Shown piece after piece: positions 16,466 through 20,661 of a stretch of 20,661 nt of DNA (the first letter of the stretch is position 1; each line of letters opens with the position of its first letter). The DNA is taken from the NCBI GenBank assembly GCA_021838765.1, contig JAKCCY010000040.1:1-20661 (forward strand), read 5' to 3'. A program made the position numbers and the translations under genes. The DNA comes from Nitrospirota bacterium. Lineage in GTDB: Bacteria; Nitrospirota_A; Leptospirillia; Leptospirillales; Leptospirillaceae. The notes below the pieces were generated by a model. It did not search any database and was not told the DNA's origin. It worked only from the letters and a program-made list of their open reading frames with translations.

Positions 16466-17835
16466 GATTTCATTCCCCCATGCCGGGCAAGCACTTTTTC
16501 AATGGCGTGTCCGAGATTCTCGATTTCTTCTTCTGTCCGCATCTCCGTCGCACACCATAGCATGCGACTTTCAGCACCAGGCGACGGGTATCCTGCAAGA
16601 GGGAGTCCTGACAGAAAACCTTCTGACAGAAGCAGGCGGCTGAGTTTTGTGGACTCCATCGGCATATCAAGGATGAACTCATGGAAAAAGGGAGTCTCTT
16701 GCCAGACAGGAGATACACCGGGAATAGCCAAAAGGCGCGAACGAAGCTTCCGGGCATTCTTCATCGACCCCTCAGCCGCTTCCCTCAATCCGGACGGTCC
16801 CAACAGGGAAAGAGTCACAAGCGCCTGAATGGAGAGAAGCGTCTCGTTCGAACAGATATTGGAGTTCGCCTTTTCACGCCGGATATGCTGCTCCCTGGCC
16901 TGGAGCGTCAGAACATAGGCCGTTCTCCCCTCCCTGTCCACCGTCTTCCCGACAAGTCTTCCCGGAATCTTGCGCATAAAAGCCCTTGAAGCGGTCAGTA
17001 TTCCCAGATAGGGCCCTCCGCCTGAAAGCGGAATTCCCAAAGGCTGTCCTTCTCCTGTCGCCAGATCTGCACCCCAGGAACCTGGCGTTCGAAGGAGCGC
17101 CAGTGCATGAGGATTCGCATGAAGGATCAGAAGAGATCCATTTTGGTGGAGAGCATCCGCAAATCCTGAAAAGTCCTCGACTGTTCCCCAGAACGTCGGG
17201 ATCGCTCCGACAAAGCAGGCTGTCTGGCCATCAAGACATTTGACGACATCCTCAAGACTGGTTTGCCCGGACACAAGAGGAATCTGTTTCAGCGTGCATC
17301 CTACACCTTCGACATATGTCCGAACCACCCGGACAACATCCGGATCCACACCGTCTGAAATCAGGATGGTTGATCTCCCCTCCTGACGGTGGGCGACAAG
17401 ACATGCTTCGGCAAGGGCGGTGGCTCCGTCATAGACGGACGCATTGGACAGGTCCATCCCGTAAAGATTTGACATGGCTGTCTGGTATTCAAAAATGACC
17501 TGGAGAAGGCCCTGGGAGACTTCCGGCTGGTAAGGCGTATAGGCGGTCAGAAATTCTCCGCGCATCACCAGGGGGGAAACCGCTTCAGGAATAAAGTGGT
17601 CATAAGCTCCCGCTCCCCGGAAAATGGGCACGGATCCCCCTCCCTTGTTTCGGGCGGCCATCGACCTCATTTTTCTCATCAGGGATGACTCCGTCAACCC
17701 TGATGGAATGTCTGACAAATCCGGCAAAACATGATCCGATGGATAGGGGGCCAGAAGATCCTCAAGACGCGACACACCGATCGCTTCCAGCATCTCCCTG
17801 GTCTCAAGCGGTGTGTGAGGAATGAAATCAGCCAT
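16462..17835 (-). CDS. gcvPA: Glycine dehydrogenase (decarboxylating) subunit 1
   Basis: This is the N-terminal-half homologue of P protein, partner of GcvPB. From the chosen ATG it is 457 residues and begins MADFIPHTPLETREMLEAIG, the standard family start. Conserved landmarks include TAYTPYQPEVSQGLLQVIFE, the SNLYGMDLSNASVYDGATA block, FSGGADALH-type helix variants and the HIRREKANSNICSNETLL segment. It lacks the PLP lysine, as expected. An in-frame start 17 codons earlier (position 17886) would overlap gcvH much more and has no supporting ribosome binding site. The chosen ATG lies behind GGGGGAGGG and overlaps the gcvH end by eight bases. Confidence 0.95.
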   Translation of the reverse strand: MADFIPHTPLETREMLEAIGVSRLEDLLAPYPSDHVLPDLSDIPSGLTESSLMRKMRSMAARNKGGGSVPIFRGAGAYDHFIPEAVSPLVMRGEFLTAYTPYQPEVSQGLLQVIFEYQTAMSNLYGMDLSNASVYDGATALAEACLVAHRQEGRSTILISDGVDPDVVRVVRTYVEGVGCTLKQIPLVSGQTSLEDVVKCLDGQTACFVGAIPTFWGTVEDFSGFADALHQNGSLLILHANPHALALLRTPGSWGADLATGEGQPLGIPLSGGGPYLGILTASRAFMRKIPGRLVGKTVDREGRTAYVLTLQAREQHIRREKANSNICSNETLLSIQALVTLSLLGPSGLREAAEGSMKNARKLRSRLLAIPGVSPVWQETPFFHEFILDMPMESTKLSRLLLSEGFLSGLPLAGYPSPGAESRMLWCATEMRTEEEIENLGHAIEKVLARHGGMKS

Positions 17836-18226
17836 GACCGGGCTGCCCTCCCCCATCAGAAAGATAGGCGTTATAAGCTTTTTCATCCATCAGGGAGGAA
17901 TACTCTCCCGGATTGTCCAGCTTCAGCCTGAAGATCCATCCCCGTCCAAGAGGATCCTGGTTCAAAAGGGCGGGATTTGAATCAAGCTCCTGATTTCCGG
18001 CAATAACCTCCCCTCCCATGGGTGCGTAAATCGAAAATGCGGCCTTCACGGATTCGATGATCGCAGTCTCCCCTCCTCTGGGAACTTTCTTCCCGATTTT
18101 CGGCAGTTCGACAAAAACAACGTCGGTGACTTCCTTCTGGGCAAAATCAGTTATTCCAACTGTTCCCTCGGTACCGTCATCGTTCAGGCCAATCCATTCA
18201 TGTGTCTGGGTATAACGTTTTTCCAC
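17828..18226 (-). CDS. gcvH: Glycine cleavage system H protein
   Basis: GcvH carries the lipoyl arm that shuttles the aminomethyl group between P, T and L proteins. This 132-residue protein starts KRYTQTHEWI and contains VGITDFAQKEVTDVVFVELP (23-42). The lipoylated lysine is K61 in ESVKAAFSIYAP; most family members have an acidic residue after the serine where this one reads FSIYAP, a mild variant. The C-terminus (GWIFRLKLDNP) is normal with a Gly-rich tail. The start is GTG with AGGAG seven bases upstream. LipA and the LipM-like protein in the same cluster are the likely modifying enzymes. Confidence 0.97.
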   Translation of the reverse strand: MEKRYTQTHEWIGLNDDGTEGTVGITDFAQKEVTDVVFVELPKIGKKVPRGGETAIIESVKAAFSIYAPMGGEVIAGNQELDSNPALLNQDPLGRGWIFRLKLDNPGEYSSLMDEKAYNAYLSDGGGQPGHG

Positions 18227-18283
18227 CTGATTCTCCTTGATAGCAAATAAGTACGATCGTCAACAAGATCCACAAAATACGGA

Positions 18284-19405
18284 TCAGATCAATCCTCCCT
18301 GAACGAAAGGACGTGTGCGAAATACGATCGGCAGGGATTGGTCGTGGATCCGGACATAAGCAGGTGCCCCAAGAGCGAAATCTTCCGCAAAGGGCCTGTC
18401 CACATAGGCCAGCCCGAACCCTCCCCCTGCCGCAGGAGAATAGCCGCCCGATGTCACCGTTCCAGTCACTTTCCCGGTCGATGCAGACGATATGGCACAA
18501 TCGGTTCTTGGAATTCCTCTCCCCTGGACAGAGAATCCGACAAGAAGCCGATGGTCTTCGTAATGGATGGGGTTTCCCTGCTCGTCAAGAAGAAGATTCC
18601 TTCCGATAAAGTCCCCTTTCTTCGACGACACGGCAAACCCGAGACCGGCATCGAAAGGGGTGGTCTCCGGTGTCAGTTCCTGACCGTAGAGCGGGTACCC
18701 CATCTCAAGGCGCAAAAGATCCCTTGCACCAAGCCCGCAAGGTTTGAGCCCGAAAGGAGCACCGACAGAGCAAATCTGTCGGTAAATCCGTGAAACCTGT
18801 TCTGCCGGACCAAAAAACTCCCAGCCATCTTCACCTGTATATCCGGTGCGGCTGATCAGAATATCCCCGCCGGACACTGGCAACAGAAGGGCACCGCGTC
18901 TTGAAAGTTCTGGCGCACCAGACTCCACCAGGGCAACGATTTCCGCAGATTTCGGCCCCTGAAGGGCAAATCCGACATGGCCGGGGGAGAGATCCTCGAG
19001 AGAAACGCCTTTTGGCAAATGCTCCTCGATCCATTTCTTGTCCGCTTCCCGGTTCGATGCATTGACGACCAGGTCGACCCGATCATCGGAAAATCGGTAG
19101 GCCATGATATCGTCGATTGCTCCTCCGGAGGGGTTTGAAAGGATTCCGTACAATGCTTTTCCAGGAGACACTGCAAGGAGATTCGATGTCACAAGGTGAT
19201 TCACGGCAGCGGCAGCACCTTTCCCCTTTATGACAAATCGTCCCATATGGCTGATATCAAAAAGCCCAGCGCAATCCCTCACGGACTGTCTTTCGGCGGT
19301 AATGGAAGAAAATCGGACAGGAAGAAGAAATCCGTGGAAGTCGGTAATATGCCCACCCATTTCCTTATGCAGACTGTCAAGTGGAAGGGAAACGGGATTG
19401 TTCAT
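18284..19405 (-). CDS. gcvT: Aminomethyltransferase (glycine cleavage T protein)
   Basis: GcvT transfers the methylene group from aminomethyl-lipoyl GcvH to tetrahydrofolate, releasing ammonia. From the chosen ATG it is 373 residues. It shows LFDISHMGRFVIKG (48-61), GGAIDDIMAYRF with the catalytic aspartate region (94-105), SRTGYTGEDGWEFF, and ARDLLRLEMGYPLYGQE, all standard. The ATG follows AAGGAG seven bases upstream and overlaps the lipA stop (ATGA). An open frame 31 codons longer (to position 19498) lies inside lipA and is rejected. A 57-base gap with no promoter seen separates it from gcvH. Confidence 0.97.
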   Translation of the reverse strand: MNNPVSLPLDSLHKEMGGHITDFHGFLLPVRFSSITAERQSVRDCAGLFDISHMGRFVIKGKGAAAAVNHLVTSNLLAVSPGKALYGILSNPSGGAIDDIMAYRFSDDRVDLVVNASNREADKKWIEEHLPKGVSLEDLSPGHVGFALQGPKSAEIVALVESGAPELSRRGALLLPVSGGDILISRTGYTGEDGWEFFGPAEQVSRIYRQICSVGAPFGLKPCGLGARDLLRLEMGYPLYGQELTPETTPFDAGLGFAVSSKKGDFIGRNLLLDEQGNPIHYEDHRLLVGFSVQGRGIPRTDCAISSASTGKVTGTVTSGGYSPAAGGGFGLAYVDRPFAEDFALGAPAYVRIHDQSLPIVFRTRPFVQGGLI

Positions 19406-20331
19406 TTCAGTTCTCCTTTTTGGAGTCGATTTGCAAGGTACGAACTTCGGACAAGGGCGCCGGAAAGAACCTCCCTGATTCCTGTATCCAGTGCCCATTT
19501 TTTAAACTTCTGAAAACTCTCATCAGGAAGGAAGCCCTGGAGCGGTCTTGAATGACCCGTGGGAGGAATGTACTGGCCAATGGTGAGGATCTCGACCCCG
19601 GAAGCGGCAAGATCCCTGATCACTTCATGGGTCTCCTCCTCCGTTTCCCCGCAGCCAACCATAAAGCCTGACTTTGTGCACAGCCCCTTTGACCGCGCAA
19701 GCGACAGGAAGGAAAGAGAGCGGTCATAGTCCCCCTGAGGCCGGAAAGAACGGGTCAGACGCCTGACTGTTTCAATGTTGTGATTAAAAACATCCGGACG
19801 ATCATCGAGAAGCTCTAGGGCTTCCTTCGGCCATCCACCTCCGGGCAACAGGAATTCAGGAACAAGAAGCTCCACGGTCACACCTGGACATGTCTCCCGG
19901 ATTTTTCTCATCACACGTCGAAAATGGCTGGCTCCACCATCCGGAAGGTCATCTCTTGCCACAGAGGTTACCACAACATGGTCAAGCCCCAGCTTTTTTA
20001 CCGCAGCGGACAGACGTTCCGGCTCATCTGAAATCTCTTCCAGCGCAACAGGCTTTCCTTTTGTCACCCCGCAATAAGAGCATCCCCGGGTACAGACATC
20101 GCCAAGGATCATGAATGAAACATGTCCTTGCCCATAACACTCCGCCCGATTGGGACAGGATGCCTCTTCGCAAACAGTGGGAAGGGAAAATTCTGACAGG
20201 ACTTTCGACACAAAGAGAACCCCGGGAGTCGGAAGGGAACGCTTCATCTGTTCGGGAAGACGGTCTCTTAAAAGGAAATGCGGACTGGTGTCAGAGGAAT
20301 GCATCGGCGAGGGGGCTACCTGCTCCCGCAT
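19402..20331 (-). CDS. lipA: Lipoyl synthase LipA
   Basis: This radical SAM enzyme inserts two sulfurs into octanoyl groups attached to GcvH and 2-oxoacid dehydrogenase E2 proteins. From the chosen ATG it is 309 residues. The auxiliary cluster motif CEEASCPNRAEC uses C54, C59 and C65; the SAM-cluster motif CTRGCSYC uses C80, C84 and C87; and the C-terminal RSSY serine that ligates the auxiliary cluster is present at 296-297. The frame is open back to position 20451, but a candidate promoter (-10 at 20399-20404) lies inside that extension, so the upstream ATG is unlikely. Another in-frame ATG at 20304 is equally plausible. A 7-bp inverted repeat overlaps the chosen start. Confidence 0.95.
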   Translation of the reverse strand: MREQVAPSPMHSSDTSPHFLLRDRLPEQMKRSLPTPGVLFVSKVLSEFSLPTVCEEASCPNRAECYGQGHVSFMILGDVCTRGCSYCGVTKGKPVALEEISDEPERLSAAVKKLGLDHVVVTSVARDDLPDGGASHFRRVMRKIRETCPGVTVELLVPEFLLPGGGWPKEALELLDDRPDVFNHNIETVRRLTRSFRPQGDYDRSLSFLSLARSKGLCTKSGFMVGCGETEEETHEVIRDLAASGVEILTIGQYIPPTGHSRPLQGFLPDESFQKFKKWALDTGIREVLSGALVRSSYLANRLQKGELK

Positions 20332-20339
20332 GATGCGGG
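20325..20339 (-). repeat. Inverted repeat over the lipA start codon
   Basis: CCCGCAT-G-ATGCGGG gives seven-base arms around one base, with the proposed lipA ATG inside. As RNA it can form a five-pair GC-rich stem with a five-base loop holding the start codon, which would hinder ribosome binding. Alternatively it is a DNA operator or chance. It could favour use of the ATG at 20304. Confidence 0.55.
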
Positions 20340-20388
20340 CTTCAAAATACCATCGACAAACCGGCCATAAAAAACCGGAGAAGAAAAC

Positions 20389-20399
20389 TTGACGGTCAA
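20389..20399. promoter_or_regulatory. Palindromic operator-like site at the lipA start site
   Basis: TTGAC-G-GTCAA is a perfect five-base-arm palindrome. A further GTCAAT copy (20405-20410) lies exactly ten bases from the GTCAAT at 20395-20400, one helical turn away. It touches the candidate -10 element and covers the expected transcription start, a classic repressor position. No regulator gene is seen nearby, so the binding protein is unknown. Confidence 0.4.
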
Positions 20400-20427
20400 T
20401 TTTAGTCAATGGCCTGGTTAAATGCAA
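20399..20427 (-). promoter_or_regulatory. Candidate sigma-70-type promoter for lipA-gcv cluster
   Basis: On the minus strand TTGCAT (20427-20422) and TAAAAT (20404-20399) are 17 bases apart. The -10 matches TATAAT at five of six bases; the -35 is weak. The start would be near 20392, about 60 bases before the preferred lipA ATG. It is the only promoter-like sequence seen in the gap between lipA and the insertion-sequence gene. Confidence 0.4.
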
Positions 20428-20524
20428 GGACTGGACACAAAACATGTGCATTACCCATCAAAAATATTAATAAACAGAATGACGATAAAGAATCAGCTGT
20501 TTTATCAGCACTCAAGGAAGAATA

Positions 20525-20556
20525 CCCCCTCTTGGGCGTTCTTTGCCAAGAGGGGG
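20525..20556. repeat. Strong hairpin, likely left-end structure of an IS200/IS605-type element
   Basis: Perfect 11-base arms CCCCCTCTTGG (20525-20535) and CCAAGAGGGGG (20546-20556) enclose a ten-base loop. Neither strand has a following T-run, so terminator function is doubtful. It ends 48 bases before the TnpB start codon, where IS200/IS605-family elements carry the subterminal hairpin recognised by their single-strand transposase. The exact element boundary is not identified. Confidence 0.6.
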
Positions 20557-20604
20557 ATGAATGCCTCTTGACTCATTGTGTAATTTAGTTAAAAAATTCA
20601 CAAC

Positions 20605-20661
20605 ATGAGAAAAACATTCAAGTATCGGTTGTATCCGACCCGCAAACAGGAAGCTCTTCTG
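20605..20661 (+). CDS. tnpB: TnpB/OrfB of IS200/IS605 family, N-terminus only
   Basis: The 19 visible residues, MRKTFKYRLYPTRKQEALL, match the conserved TnpB start (kYRlYPtkeQ). TnpB proteins are RNA-guided nucleases of IS200/IS605/IS1341 elements, ancestors of Cas12, with a RuvC-like core and zinc ribbon that would lie beyond the window. It is the only plus-strand gene and lies in A+T-rich DNA. A possible promoter is TTGACT (20568-20573) 16 bases from TAAAAA (20590-20595). No ribosome binding site is evident. No tnpA is present upstream in the visible part, so it may be a tnpB-only element. Confidence 0.88.
   Translation, partial: MRKTFKYRLYPTRKQEALL

Noticed and set aside
20332..20451. N-terminal extension of LipA to an upstream ATG
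   Set aside because: The extension has no LipA family similarity, overlaps the candidate promoter, and would start before the predicted transcript.
20525..20556. Hairpin read as a bidirectional transcription terminator
   Set aside because: Neither strand has a T-rich tract directly after the stem, and position just before tnpB fits an insertion-sequence end better.
20332..20604. Glycine riboswitch upstream of the glycine cleavage genes
   Set aside because: The leader after the predicted start is only about 60 bases and shows no paired-aptamer pattern; the short gcvT-gcvH gap is also too small.
1..20661. CRISPR arrays, tRNA or rRNA genes, prophage or defence islands
   Set aside because: No regularly spaced repeats, RNA gene motifs, or phage or nuclease clusters were seen apart from the TnpB fragment.

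Overview
The window is a compact bacterial chromosome segment. Every complete gene lies on the minus strand, and most neighbours overlap by 4-11 bases or sit a few bases apart. Only the last 57 bases carry a plus-strand gene, the start of a TnpB-type insertion-sequence protein. The moderate-to-high G+C content, the flgBC-fliEFGHI order, the NtrC-type flagellar regulators, the split glycine decarboxylase (gcvPA/gcvPB) and the general protein style suggest a deep-branching Gram-negative such as Leptospirillum (Nitrospirota). That placement is inference from memory of the families, not a database match.

Right to left (the direction of transcription) there are three blocks. (1) About 20.33-14.31 kb: lipoyl synthase (lipA), then glycine cleavage gcvT, gcvH, gcvPA, gcvPB, then a LipM-like octanoyltransferase. 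This is a near-complete glycine cleavage system together with the machinery that lipoylates its H protein; only the L protein (dihydrolipoamide dehydrogenase) is missing. (2) About 14.26-10.99 kb: a small protein with a fold usually found at the N-terminus of HD-GYP proteins, an HDOD-domain protein, epoxyqueuosine reductase (queG), and a sigma-54 activator with no sensory domain. These follow block 1 with no promoter-sized gap. (3) About 10.94 kb to the left edge: a flagellar regulatory and structural set. A canonical sigma-54 promoter precedes an exported TPR protein, a soluble PAS histidine kinase and an NtrC-type response regulator. A second sigma-54 promoter precedes flgB-flgC-fliE-fliF-fliG-fliH-fliI, and the window ends in what is probably the first codons of fliJ.

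The layout reads as a two-step cascade like FlrA to FlrBC in Vibrio: the stand-alone activator would turn on the kinase/regulator operon, and the phosphorylated regulator would turn on the basal-body/export-apparatus operon. Two things are unusual. The top activator is the last gene of a run of overlapping metabolic genes (lipA through queG), which could tie motility to one-carbon/lipoate metabolism. A large secreted TPR protein is translationally coupled to the kinase.

The right edge is a different domain. An A+T-rich intergenic stretch contains a candidate lipA promoter with an operator-like palindrome at the expected start site, then an 11-bp-arm hairpin likely belonging to the left end of an IS200/IS605-family element, then the N-terminus of TnpB. 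No rRNA, tRNA, CRISPR array or prophage was seen, and no gene-free stretch exceeds 300 bases.
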